Origin: Archilochus colubris
Taxonomy: Eukaryota > Chordata > Aves > Apodiformes > Trochilidae
Assembly: GCA_023079485.1 (NCBI GenBank)
Contig: CM041090.1
Coordinates: 9,856,519 to 9,920,518 of the forward strand
DNA length: 64,000 nucleotides
Reading direction: 5' to 3'
The notes below the pieces were generated by a model. The model made no database searches, was not told the DNA's origin, and was given only the letters and a program-made list of their open reading frames with translations. Position numbers and translations under genes: made by a program. Positions 1-12,600 of the stretch are shown here, one piece after another; positions within the stretch are counted from its first letter, which is position 1, and each line of letters starts with the position of its first letter.

Positions 1-605
1 TCACCTGTGACCCAACAGGCTTTTGGGATACACTTACAGGTTGACAATTTACATGCCCCATTTTCATAAACAGATCAATCAGTAACATTTAAATAGGCAA
101 TTAGCTGGAAAACTTGAGCTGTAACAAGAAGCATGGTTCCTACAATGGTTCCTTCTCCACAGCAAAGCATGTAGGAACATATAGAGCAGAATTATAGAAA
201 GTTTTTCAACATGATTCCAGTAAAACTAATAAAGCCTTTATTGCCAAACTACAACAGAGTGCTACTGTACCAAATGCAGGCTTCCACATTACCATTCCCC
301 TGTAAAGATTCCCACTGGAACACACAAAGATTAAAGAAACCACAGGAAACTGGGACTCAAACATTCCCTGCAGTGGCCCAGAGCTGTAAGTACTGGTGTG
401 TTAGAAAGATGAGAGAAATTTTTTTTTCTCCACTGGTTTAATCTCCTGTATCGTTGTGATGTGTATCTTTGTGGTATCTGTGTTGCTAATACATTTTAGT
501 TTTCTACTACAAAATCCAATCTACTGATACAGGCTACTCCAAAATACACTTGAATGACCAAAGGAAGCAGCAAGTTACCTCCAGAGCATTACACTCATTG
601 CTCAC
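1..605 (-). other. ITPKA: ITPKA intron 6, 5' part
   Basis: This is the non-coding start of the intron after exon 6 (donor GTGAGC at 605). I looked on the minus strand for the final ITPKA exon and found none. The sequence is AT-rich and unique, with no repeat I recognise. Confidence 0.8.
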
Positions 606-677
606 CTCGTGTCTCTTGAAGAAGTCTGAGGACTGAAGAATGATATGAATTTCCTGCAGACGATCGAGGTATTTTTT
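606..677 (-). CDS. ITPKA: ITPKA exon 6
   Basis: This 72-nt, phase-0 exon has acceptor CTTCCTGCAG| at 678 and donor CACGAG|GTGAGC at 605. It encodes [20 protein letters not shown] then KRHE (residues 354-377), matching the YLxRLQxIxxxLxxSxFFxRHE helix of ITPKA. The next exon should start with the VxGSSLLFVHD block. I do not find that block in positions 1-605, so the gene runs off the left edge. Confidence 0.93.
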
Positions 678-3600
678 CTGCAGGAAGAGGAGAAAAAAAA
701 AACAACAAACAAAATCAAAAACACAACCCATAAAGATTTGAGTAAAGAAAGAATGAAGATACCGTGTTTACAAGAGCCAATATAATGAAGAGATCATTAG
801 GCCTTTCAGAACAACAAAAGTCCTTCAAAACAACAAAAATTTGTTTAAAAATCAATGTGAAAATAAACTTTAACAGGCTTTCATAGTGAATGAACAGTTT
901 GGAGTTCTTCTGCTGTGTGTGTTACCCCAAGCTCACTTTTCTGTCTTGTTTTGGATGCAGTGAGACTTTGTGTATCCCTTTTTTATTTTTAACACAAACA
1001 GTTTCAAGCAATTAAAAATCTTTCAGTTCTCCGCAGCGAAAAGAGCATGAAACTGTGTTTGATAAGTTGGAAGGGTGGGGGAATAAAAAACAAACTAACA
1101 CAAAAAAAAACCCTAAACCAATGCGTAAGTCTCTAGTTTGCATTTTTAATGCTGCCCAGTGTTACCAAGCATTTCCCTCCTGGAAGGGTAATCTGCCTTC
1201 ATAAGGGCTTTTACACCACAGCACAACACTATGGCATCCTTTGAAGTTCCAAAGACTTTTTCCCCCACCTACCACATACCTGCTGTGCTACCCATGAAGT
1301 AGCATCCAGGAACTGCTCTATTAGGCAGCCTCACATACAGGAGTACAGCCAGACAGCAATCTCACTTCCTACCCTTGTACTCTGGTTTTATCCTCTCCAG
1401 ACTGAATTCCCAAACCATGTTTCCCTGCCAACACAGTGCTTGCTTAGAGACCATCATCCCTCTGATGCATCTAACACCAAAGTCAAAGTTGATGGCAAGC
1501 CATAAATCAGCTTGACTGACATTTTTCTAGCAGGAGGAACTTGGGGTGTACTCAATGCAAGAGCTGTCAGAACTGGTCTCAACCCACTACTTGTCACAGT
1601 CCACCAAGTCCCTTTGTCCTCTTCATCTGCTGAGAGGGACTGGAAGTTGAAACCACTTTCTTCCTTGGTAGTTTAATTTTCCTTGTACCAGAAGAAGAAT
1701 GGCTCTGAAGCAAGTTCACTGGGTCAAAGATCAGTGAACCTGAAGAGTTCAGACTCACCAGAATTGTTGTGTTTCCCTCAATGAATTCCACAAAAACCTG
1801 AAGGACCTGCTCCTGAGTCTTCGTAGTTTTGAAGTTTGTGTTACATGTTCCATCTGCCTTCTGCACAAAAACACAGAGACAGAAACAATTTATACTAAGC
1901 ACATATCATTCTCCTTATCAATCCTCTTGAACCACCAGCAGCTCAGCTCTTGCTAACCAGATGAAAGTGAGTAGTTGAACAGGAAGACAGTCAACAAACC
2001 AAGCAAGAAGAAGAGGAGAAAAAGATAGAAAAGCTGATTGGATAACTTTAAACGGCACTTCATTTCCTGCTGAGTGCAGCTGAAAAAACAACTCATGATT
2101 TTACCAGCTTGCAGGAGGGTTTTCTCACATGTCTACCAGTGCAAAGTTCAATGGGGCAAACCACAGTGACCTCTTTCACTGTCCTTTCATCCAGTTTGGT
2201 GCAGTCAAACCCTGCCTGGGAGTTTAAGAGGACATTTTCAAACCCCATTTCACTATTACTTTTTGTCTGGGTTTTTTTGTTTTTGTTTTTCAATGGGGAA
2301 ATCAAAGCATTGTGGTTTAGACTCAGTTCCAAACGTATGTTTGCACATTAATGTGACTCAGAAATCACAGAACAGTTTGGGATTTGCAATGTTAGCAGTG
2401 ACCCAAATGCCAGCAGTGGCAAAGCAGGTGTGGGAATTTTGGCCAAGGACAGTGTGGGCATTCTGGCATCCAAATGGGTCTCAGAAAAGTTCAGAATATT
2501 TTCATGCTAGCAGCAAGGCTCAGTAGAGAAGCACCCTACAACTGAAAAAGAAGTCTCTGTGTGCTGGCAGTGACCAGTTTGTGCTTGTGGCACTACAAAT
2601 AAATCAGAGGAGTCCATGAGTCAGAAATATCTGTCAGCATAGACTGCATCAATATGCATTTCTCCAAGAACATCCCAGTTGCTTCAAGAGACATAAATAT
2701 AAGCTTATTTAATAATACAGTCCTTATTACAGCTGGTAGTCTGTATCCAGTGAAAAGCTGCAGGATTATCAAACTGTTTTCCTCTCCATTGTATCGATCC
2801 AATGATTTCCCTCATTGTAAAACAAGTCATCAAAATGTGTTCCCTCCAACATATAGAAAGTTACTGCACCAAAACCAGGTAAATTCAGCTCCAGTCTCAA
2901 GCAGGTGAAACACGATTTACTGCACAGCAGAACTCAGCTCCTGGCATATACACACAAAAAAATTGGGTAATGCTAGATTATCAATTTTATCATGCAAGAG
3001 AATGAACTAACTGAATGGCAAAACCATGCACAACAGCCTCCCACCTACCAGACGTTCTAGCAGCAGAATAAACATTATTTTATTCCAAGGCAATGGGCCA
3101 CATACAAATGTGGCATGTCAGCTTGATGAGATGTGTAAGTTATGCAAGAGAAGTTCAGCAGGTAGGCAGTAAAAGTTAGGAGCCATCTGATCTGATCTAA
3201 CACTCAGCAGCAGACAGGAATCTGTAACTTAGTCTGATGCCTTGTACTTCTTCATTGGAGTAAAATTCTTTTAAAAATCATTTTCCCCTACACCCCAAAT
3301 TACCCCAAATCCCAGAGAAAAGTCTAGAATAGCTGCTGTGTGTTCTTCTTTCATCCTATTTTGTCTGGACAGAGTAGTTGCCTGCTACCCTGTTGTTTAG
3401 AAACACAATTTTGTTCCTTTGCAGTGGTTGGCAAGAAACATAAAACTGCTGCCTGTCTTTCCTTGCTGTAAATGACACCCAGATTCTGAATGGCACCATT
3501 CCTCATATTCCATATACCAGGTCCTTGCAACAACTCCAGAGGTACACCTGATCCCCAGGAGCCACTTGCCTGACTTAAAGTCACCTTTCTCAAGACCTCC

Positions 3601-6600
3601 TCAGACATTCCTGCACAGCAGAGCACAGCTATGGGTCCTCTGCAGCACTTCTCATTAGATGTGACAGTGACATGGCTGGAAGAATGGCAGGTCTGGCAGC
3701 TCCATGAAATAATGCTACCTATTTTAACCTGTGTAGTCTTGCTCAGATGCCTCTGCAGACTCCTCTTAAGTGGCAAGCAGACAAGCTAGACAGAACTGGG
3801 TGTACAGCTCAGCTACAGCAGAACAGTGTAGGGAGTACTATCTGTCCTGCCTGAACAACCCACTTTCTATCACCATTTCTCCATGTAAAAAAAAAAAAAA
3901 AAAAGAAGGGAAAAAAAAAAAGAAAAAAAAGATGGAAAAAAAAAAAAAAAAAAGAAAAAAAGAAAAAAAAAAAGTGATACCCACATCCCTCATAACATTT
4001 CAGGGAGACAGAGGAAAAGGTAACTTCCTGCAGTACTTGAAAGCATTTCCTGTGCTTAATCAAGGATCAGCCTTTGTGTCCTGTTTTGCAGTTACAGCAT
4101 TGTCTCAACAGAGGGAAATCTCATGCAGTCTTCGTGCCACACTGCTCCCACTCACCTCTGACAACCAACCAAACCACAAAGAACAAGCCAGGAGGTTTTA
4201 ATGGAGCTCCCCTCTACTCCCTTAGCTCAGTCACTCTCCAAGATTCAACATAAATCCGTTCATCTTTTTTTTGTTGTTGTTCATCTTTGCAAGGACACAT
4301 GCACAAGGACTGAAAACATCTGGGTTTCTGATTCCATGACAAAGAGCATCCAAGCAAGACAAGAGGGCAGGGTCTCAAGTTGTGCCAGGGGAGGTTTAGG
4401 TTGGATATTAGAAAGAATTTCTTTACGGAGAGGGCGATCAGACATTGATATCATTGATATCATCACTAGGTGAGTGGCCAAGGGTAAGCCAGGAGGTGTC
4501 TCAGCTGGGCTGAAGCCAGATCATCCACCATCCAGACAGTTCCTGCATGAGGATGCCTGTGTCTAACAGCCAGGAGTGGGTGGCACAGCACACAGGGGGC
4601 CAGCACAGCATGAGCTGGAAGCCCTAGTTCCTGTTTCACAGCAGGAGAATCTGTAAATGAGTAAGGGAAAAAAGGGAGAAGACAACATAGGGAAGCAAAG
4701 AAGAAAGGATGCTTAAAAAGCCTCTGCTCATCAGGATCACCATCTTTTATCTGTGTCTTCTTCCTAGTGCTTGAACTAGGAAATGGAAGCAATATTATTC
4801 CAGATTATAATTTACAAGATCTTAATATACCTAAATTATTATGCTCCGGAAAAAAAAATCCTGAAATCACATAGTGTAACCCACGCTAACTTGTTCATAG
4901 CTGTCTCTCCAGTCATGAGCTTCAGGTAAGGAGTACTCATCCAGGGTAGATTTGGGTGACCCTCTCCATGCTGTGGTACTGCTATGAGTACAGCACTATC
5001 CAAACCCAAGTAAACCAGTTTAAAACCAGATGTGACAGGCCCATGCAAGCAGAAAGGACACTTCTGGATACCAGCAAGTGTTAACATTCAAGTAACTGAG
5101 TCAGATGGCTGAGAGTAGGTCCTCATGTGTTCCTGAATAGTTATCTGACATTGCCATTGATGTGGAACAAATACAAAGAATTAATAGGTAGGAAAGGAAA
5201 TTGCCAAGGTTCTTCTGTGGCTGCAAGATAGTATCCTAGGAATTGTATAGGGACACAAACAACAACAGCAGAAGGACTCTGCTGATGGAGGAAATTTATT
5301 TTTGTTCTGGCTTTAGTCCAGCTCCATCTATACTGGATACTGTCATAGGCTTAAAAGGAACATGGGTTTCCTCAGTCCCAAGAATATCTAAGCTAATGTT
5401 TTTAACATGCCTTGCAAATAAACATTAACTGGAACAAAACCACTTTACTGTGATTCACTGGGACTAAAGATCCTCCAGCTTGTGGATGGAAAAAGCAATT
5501 GCATGGGAAGAAGAGTTCTGAAGTCTTCCTTATAACATTATATTATCTCGTTTTCATTCAGTGTACTGAGTACCTGATTTAGTCCTTCCAGCAATGTCTC
5601 TGTGGTTGACCCACACATGGCTGTTGTGCATTTCAGGCTTAACTTCATCGACACTACTGTTGCAATTACAGTGACTGCTTTAAAACCATAATCCACAAAG
5701 TTTGCTTTCAATTAGTGCATTTCCATGTCATCCTTTGGAAAACCTGGCTACTGATGCACACGAGCTTTTTAATCACACAATAATACAAAGCAAGTTGAGT
5801 CTCCAAGAAGAGGCAGAAGTGAAACTGCTACCTTAATCCCTTCAATCCTGAAGCCCAGGTTAGCAGTGGAGCTGATGGTTTCCCTCCACTGCATGTATCG
5901 TGGTTTGGTGACAGCATGTTGGGCATTTTCTTCAGCTGTGGGAGCCAGAGGATCCACTTCAATCATTTTCTTGTACATGTCCTTACGCAGCTTGGGTTTC
6001 TCACGGGCTTTGGTCAATTCTTCCTCCAGGTATGTCCTGCAAAAGCATCACATCCCAACAAAACTGTGGTTATTTTTACAACTTATAAACTGACCTCAAG
6101 AAGTGTCAGCCAGGAAAATAAATGTTGTCATGACACCAGTTTTGCATAGGGGGAAACTAAAGAACACACACTGATGGCTGCACAGGCATATTTAGCAAAA
6201 CAGCTTCAGGAATCAGGATTTATCATTCACTTGTTGTTCTAACTCTACTTTACTTACAGTTATATATCATTATGTCCTGCTTACAGAATGAGAGAAAGCT
6301 GAATTTCTACTGTGCTGTGAAATAGAGCTGGAGTTTTCAGAGGGCAGGTAGGAGGGATCACTTACAATGAAATCAAAAGCAAATAGGGCTGCTGTAGTGT
6401 TGGTGTCTTCCCTCTTCTCAAAAAACCTGGTATAGATCATGTGTGATGTTTTGAGGCCTCAGAAAGTAATTAAAGTTTTGCTTAATGCATCACAGTGAAA
6501 GACAGAGTCACTCTTCATATAGTAAAAATTAGAGCTAAGCACATTATTTGAGGAATTCCAAACCAGTACTTAGTTCCAAACCAAGCAGAGGAAGGTGAAG

Positions 6601-9600
6601 GGTGACAAACCTTCCACATTTTGCTGTTATACCTCAACCCCTTAATCTGGTAGCCATTAGAAAGGCAATAACTCTTCCACTGAACTTCTAAAGCTTACAC
6701 TGTGTCAGGTGGCTCCAGTGCACTTTGCTCATCACAGTGTAATAAATCAAGCTCATGTTTAGGAGATGCTGTGAGCCATTACCAGAATGTCACCTTACTT
6801 TGAATAAAGTATACACTGCTGCAAAGCCTTCTCCTGTTTCCTCTTAGCATACCAGTGCTACACATTTCTACTCTGATTTAGCTGAGAATTCCATTAAGAT
6901 TTTGCATCTATTTGAAAAGTCTTGTCTGCACTCCTGTAAGTTGAGTAACTCACTGCTGAGCATCTGAGTTGCCACCCAAAAGATTACTCTGCCAGTTCAT
7001 CTCTCTCTATACTGTTACTTGAGGCTCTCAACAGATTCCCTATCTCTTTGTTATGCTTAGATAACACTATTGAGGTTTTCCTATTAATCACAGACAATAA
7101 AAGGAAAAAAATGAGAAGCTAGAGAACATAGCAACAACATCATGGAGATGTCAGAGTAGGGGAAAAACACAGGTCAGTTCTGAGCAGATGGTCAACCTTT
7201 TTCTTTACAGAAAAGATCAATACTAGTGAAGCCTCATTCAAGTGCTTGAAATAGGCTTTCACACTGCTATTCAGTCATGCACATTTGAAGTTGGGAATTT
7301 TACTCATGTTTTTTGAATCACTGCATACACAAAGATTAAATGAACTGGCAGGGAATGAATAGTGAATTTTTTTCCCCATGTATTACCAAGCCTCTGCAAA
7401 GAAACTGAGCATCACCCCTGAAAATTCCTTGATGTGGATAGTTTTTGACGCTATAGATGAGTTAATTTCCAGAATCCATGTACAATCTGGCAACAGTGGG
7501 ACATACTCTGTTCAGGTTGTCCAAGGTGATTGCCAAAACAGCAATAGGTTGCCTGGACTGATCCCCAGGGTCCCCAAAGTTTTAACCATACTCCTTCAGA
7601 CAGAGCACGACCACATTCCCCTTTTCCTTCCTATGCATTTCAGTTATAAAACACTTTCTCTTTTGTGTACCCTACCTGATTCCCATCTTGCAGTCCATCA
7701 CACAAGGCCCTTCAAAATCAGTAAGCAAGTCATCCAGCTGAATGTAGCTCTCCCCATCCCTCTCCACCACACCATGGAAGCAAGGGACACAGGAGCGTAG
7801 TGGGTCTTTCATCAGCCTCTCAAAACACTCCTTTTCATTCTCTGAGAAGCGTTTCAGAATCTTCCCACTATCAGCTGCCTTGAAACTCCCTGAAAAAGAA
7901 GATCAAACACATGCTGACAAGACTGACACCAGAAAGAAAAACGCCTCCCCCCACCACTCCAGCTTCGTGACACGTTAAAGAATTCCCCTGAACAGAACAG
8001 ATAACATGCTTTTACATCAAAAATGTAACACCCAGGACAATCACAGCCATTGGCAGTAGAAATCCATTTGGATACATTCCCATGTCAGAATTTATAGCTT
8101 TAAGGAGTTCGGGTGCCCCAGACCATTGCTGTTGGCTTTTCTTTTTTTTTTTCCACCATGCTAAACATTTTGTTAGCATATTAAACACTACTATACTTAC
8201 TGAATGCACAGGAAGAAGCCACATACAAGGCAGAACCCATTAATCCTCTGACAGGCTATTTTAAAGCTGGATAACACTGCCAGCATTGGCTTTGTCCTTA
8301 ATCCTCACAGGGTACACCTGCTGAGTGTGTACCTACCAAGGTAATATGGTCAACCAGTGATGGTTGAACAGCCACAAGCTGGCCAGAAGCCAAGCACTGC
8401 CCTTTCTACACACATGCATGAACCTTCAGGTACAGCCCCTTCTCTGGAGTTCTCCTAATCTGCAGGCACAGCCTGGAGTGCAATTGTTTTGTTTTTTTTT
8501 TTACAGCCCTGTGTCTGAATGGTATCCAGTACAAACAACAGTCTGCACAGGCCAAATCAGCAGAAATTAGACTCCAGCTGTCTGGAGTCTCCTGTCCAGA
8601 CATTTTTCTGTCCTGCAACCTGTCAATAATATCTGAGGAAAGTACACATTTCATTCAGAGCCACTCTTCAACCTACACGACATCAAACAGGTGCCAAAGG
8701 AGAAGCCTCATTAATCCTGGGGCTAACCCTCATCTTTTATCACAGCAGGATCCTTCAGCCATTTTAAACTGGTTCTGGTCTGAGGAATCCTAGCACTGGC
8801 ATTGCCTCAGCACAAGGGCAAGAGCAGGTTTTAATTTAAAAAGAACTTGTCATATAAGAGAAGTACAGGTACAAAAAAGATGGACTAGATGCAACCACAG
8901 AAAACTATCTAAAGCAAACTGGAGGAGTACCTCTCTTCATCAGCTGCTAGTAACCTCCTAATCCTCCTCTTCCACCCTACCACACAAGCCTCCAGAAGGG
9001 TTATGATTACACAACCAGCACTTCACTCTACACAGATCAAGCCAGCCTCATACACACTGTGATAAAAACTGCAGTTTGACACTCTGTGTGATTACATATC
9101 AGCCCCAACACCACCACTGTGTTTTCTAGGGGTAGATGGATTTCTCTGCACCATATTAGTGCATTAGCATATAAAGAGGTGGCTCAGGTACTGCATTACA
9201 GCACGATACAGTGTGGGTGCCTGCCCACATGTGTACTAATAAGGCCCACAGAGGCATTTCAGGAACAAGGGCTGCATAGGAATTAAATGAAGCAGAAGAA
9301 AAGCAAATCTGATGACTTCTCTCTGTTGTTTTGTGAGGGGTTTTTTTGCCTTGCTGATGGAACAAAAACCACAGTTACCAACATCTACAGACACAAAATC
9401 AGAACCAGGCTCCTTGCACTCAATGTCAGACTCACAATGCAAGCACCTGGCCAGCAAGTCAAATTTCACCAGATTAGTTTTCCACCCAAAGACTTAACAT
9501 TCAGATGAGGGGTTTGGGGCTGGTATGAGGAACACCTTCCTTGCCAGTGCTGAGGCACATACAGGCACAGATAGTAATCCTTCCCACAAAGTAGTGTATT

Positions 9601-12600
9601 GACTACTCAGTCAAGAAGGGCAATCCCATACTACAACCAATGGCAACAGATGAACAGATGGCATCAGCTCCCCTGTGCCTCCTGTTTCCCTCTAACATGT
9701 ATTTTACATATATCACCTTCAAAGGACAGATCAGGAGCCTGAGTCTGGCCATTACTTACTTGTTCACCTCATTATTCAACTATATCACTCTTCTTTCCCT
9801 GTCCCCCCTACAACTGAAAGGAAGATGTTCTAGTTCAAGAATTTATGTAATATTATTTGCTTCCTTTCTACCTGAAGGGAACAGAGACACACTGAAACAC
9901 TCTTTGCCTTGCTGCTGCCATGTTCAGAGACACATTGAAGGTATCTGCCTCACCTGTATGCCCAGCCAGCTGCACCCATGAGTAGCGTTTCTTGAAGGGG
10001 CTGATGACTGGTAAGTTAACCATGGTTTTAATTGTATGCCATGCCTTTTTCTGGAATATAAAGAAAAGAAATATTAAGTTGGGCAAAAGATGAAATCCTG
10101 ACATGCCACAACCTACCAGATAGCTTTATGCATGTTGAATTGCTCCTCACTAATCTAAGTGGTCAAAGATGGAACCACCAAACAGACACTATGGTCATCA
10201 TTGGAAAAATATGCACATACACCAAGAATGGACAAATACTGATACAAAATGTCCTGCCATCCACAAGAAAACTGCCTGTAAGAATTGGGGAAACAAAAAG
10301 TCATACTGCACATCACAGGCCTGTTGTCAGCCACACCTATCCCTCTCTGTGTTTGAGTCATGCCAGATGCAGACAGCAGATGCTGAACACACACTTATGC
10401 ATGTTTAAGTTTCCATGAGATATGAGTGGCTTGCTACTGTCAGTAATGCTTCCTTTCCCTGAGAACTTCAGGAAAATCACCCTGTGATTAATGGCTTTCT
10501 CTGAGTCAGCAGGTGAGTCTTAATGTGACAGAATACAGAAAATTCATCTTTCATTGAACATGGGGATCACCCCATGCCCCAGCACCCACTGACAATGTGC
10601 TGTAGAAACTGCTCCAGGTCACAGATTTTCCATCTCCCTCCCCTCTTTCCCAATACTGTTACTTTTTAACAAAGCTCAGCATTGCACTGGCCACCCTTGG
10701 CTGCTGCACATGGCAACTGCCTGGGTACCCCTGCAGACAGACAGGGAAACGCAAGAGCTGCTCCCCAACAGCAGCTGAGCCCTCTGTCACAAAGGAAAAT
10801 AGGAAAAAAAGAAGTAGAAAGTGAGAAAGTCTCATACTCTGGAACTCAAGCCCAGATGGGAGAGAAGCAGAGCCTGCTGGTGTTCACCTTACACTCTGAA
10901 GGATGCCAAAGTGCTTTACAAAAGGACAGGAGGCTCATTTCTTTGCTCACTGGAATGTGATGCTCTGCTAGAGAAAAAAAAAGTGAAGCTACACAATACT
11001 TGTGCACAACAATTTAATGATGAGGGTTTTGTTTTTTCTGAGATCAAGTATAATTGGGAATTAGGCTGCCTTTACAGAAGTGGGAAAGGTGGCGAGACAC
11101 AGCGAGAGGTTGCCCAAGGAAGTTGTGGCTGCCCCATCCCTGGAAGTGTTCAGGGCCAGGTCGGATTGGGATTTCAGCAGCCTGGTCTATTGGAAGGTGT
11201 CCCTGTCCATGCAGGGGGATTGGAACTGGATGAGCTTTAAGGTCCCTTCTAACCCAAACCATTCTATGATTCTAAGACTGCTTTCTCTAAGATGACTTTT
11301 TTTTGTTTTGAAAGTAGTTCAAGGTGAAATGAAGTTATTCTTGGCCTCGTGTAAGTGCCCCATACAGCAGCATAGTTTTGAAAACTGTGACAGGAAGCAT
11401 TTGAAGTAAAATTCTGGATGTTTGAGAAACATGAAGACACAGTTGTAGCACTTGGTGCAGCCCCATAGATGTTACTGGTTCCAGTTAAGTCCCAGTCTCA
11501 CACATACCTTCTGCAAGTTTAAATGACCCTTTCATATTCTGTGTTATTTAGATTTCAGATTATTTCTCTTAAGTCATTCCAAACTGCAGCCTTGCAGTGA
11601 TAAACAGGGACTTGGCTCCATCACAGAGATAGTGGCTGTTCAGTGAGGATGAGAGACTCTTGCACAGCACTTAGAAATGTCCATAGCCTCCTTCTGGAGG
11701 AAAGTGCAATGTAAATATTGTTCTAGTAACAAAAATAAATTACTTCTTTATAGTCTATTTGCCAGATTTAACTGGTAGCATAAGTCCTTCAGTTTACCCT
11801 AATGTTTCTACTCATGAGAGACACAGCCCTAAGTTTATTTAAACAACAGTTGAAAGTAAAAATCATTCTAAATTAAAATTACCCCTTTGAATTTAACTCC
11901 TGAGTAAGATTCAGTTTTTTAAGATTCCAGTCCCATTTTCAGGGTAACACTGCTTTTTTCCCCCATCCCTTAATCAGAAGTCATCACTGCTCCATAATTC
12001 TCCTGTGAATCATGGAATCATAGGATTGGCTGGGTTGGAAGGGACCTCAGAGATCATCAAGTCCAACCCTTGATCCACTCCCGCTGCGGTTCCCAGCCCA
12101 TGGCACTGAGTGCCACATCCAGTCTCTTTTGAAATATCTCCAGACACGGAGAATCCACTACTTCCCTGGGCAGCCCATTCCAATGTCTGATCACCCTCTC
12201 CATAAAGAAATTCTTTCTAAATCCAACCTAAACCTCCCCTGGCACAACTTGAGACCCTGCCCTCTTGTCTTGCTGAGAGTTGCCTGGGAAAAGAGCCCAA
12301 CCCCCCCCTGGCTCCAACCTCCTTTCAGGGAGTTGTAGAGAGTGATGAGGTCTCCCCTGAGCCTCCTCTTCTCCAGCCTGAACACCCCCAGCTCCCTCAG
12401 CCCTTCCTCACAGGACTTGTGCTGGATCCCTTCACAGCCTCCTTGCTCTCTCTGGACCTGCTCCAGCACCTCAATCTCCTTCCTGAGCTGAGGGGCCCAG
12501 AACTGGACACAGGACTCAAGCTGTGGCCTCACCAGGGCTGAGCACAGGGGCAGAATCCCTTCCCTGGACCTGCTGGCCACGCTGTTCCTGAGCCAGCCCA

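Larger units (their letters stand above)
1861..5831 (-). other. ITPKA: ITPKA intron 4
   Basis: This is a 4.0-kb intron with GT/AG ends. It contains an 88-bp A/G-only tract (3887-3974) and a short CR1 fragment (4352-4449). The remainder looks unique, and the small open frames in it show no family resemblance. Confidence 0.8.

Noticed and set aside
1..605. Final ITPKA exon (SSLLFVHD block)
   Set aside because: I searched the minus strand for the conserved block and did not find it. The exon must lie outside the window.
3770..4201. 143-codon Lys-rich open frame
   Set aside because: It is created by the A/G-only tract in an ITPKA intron and has no matching family.
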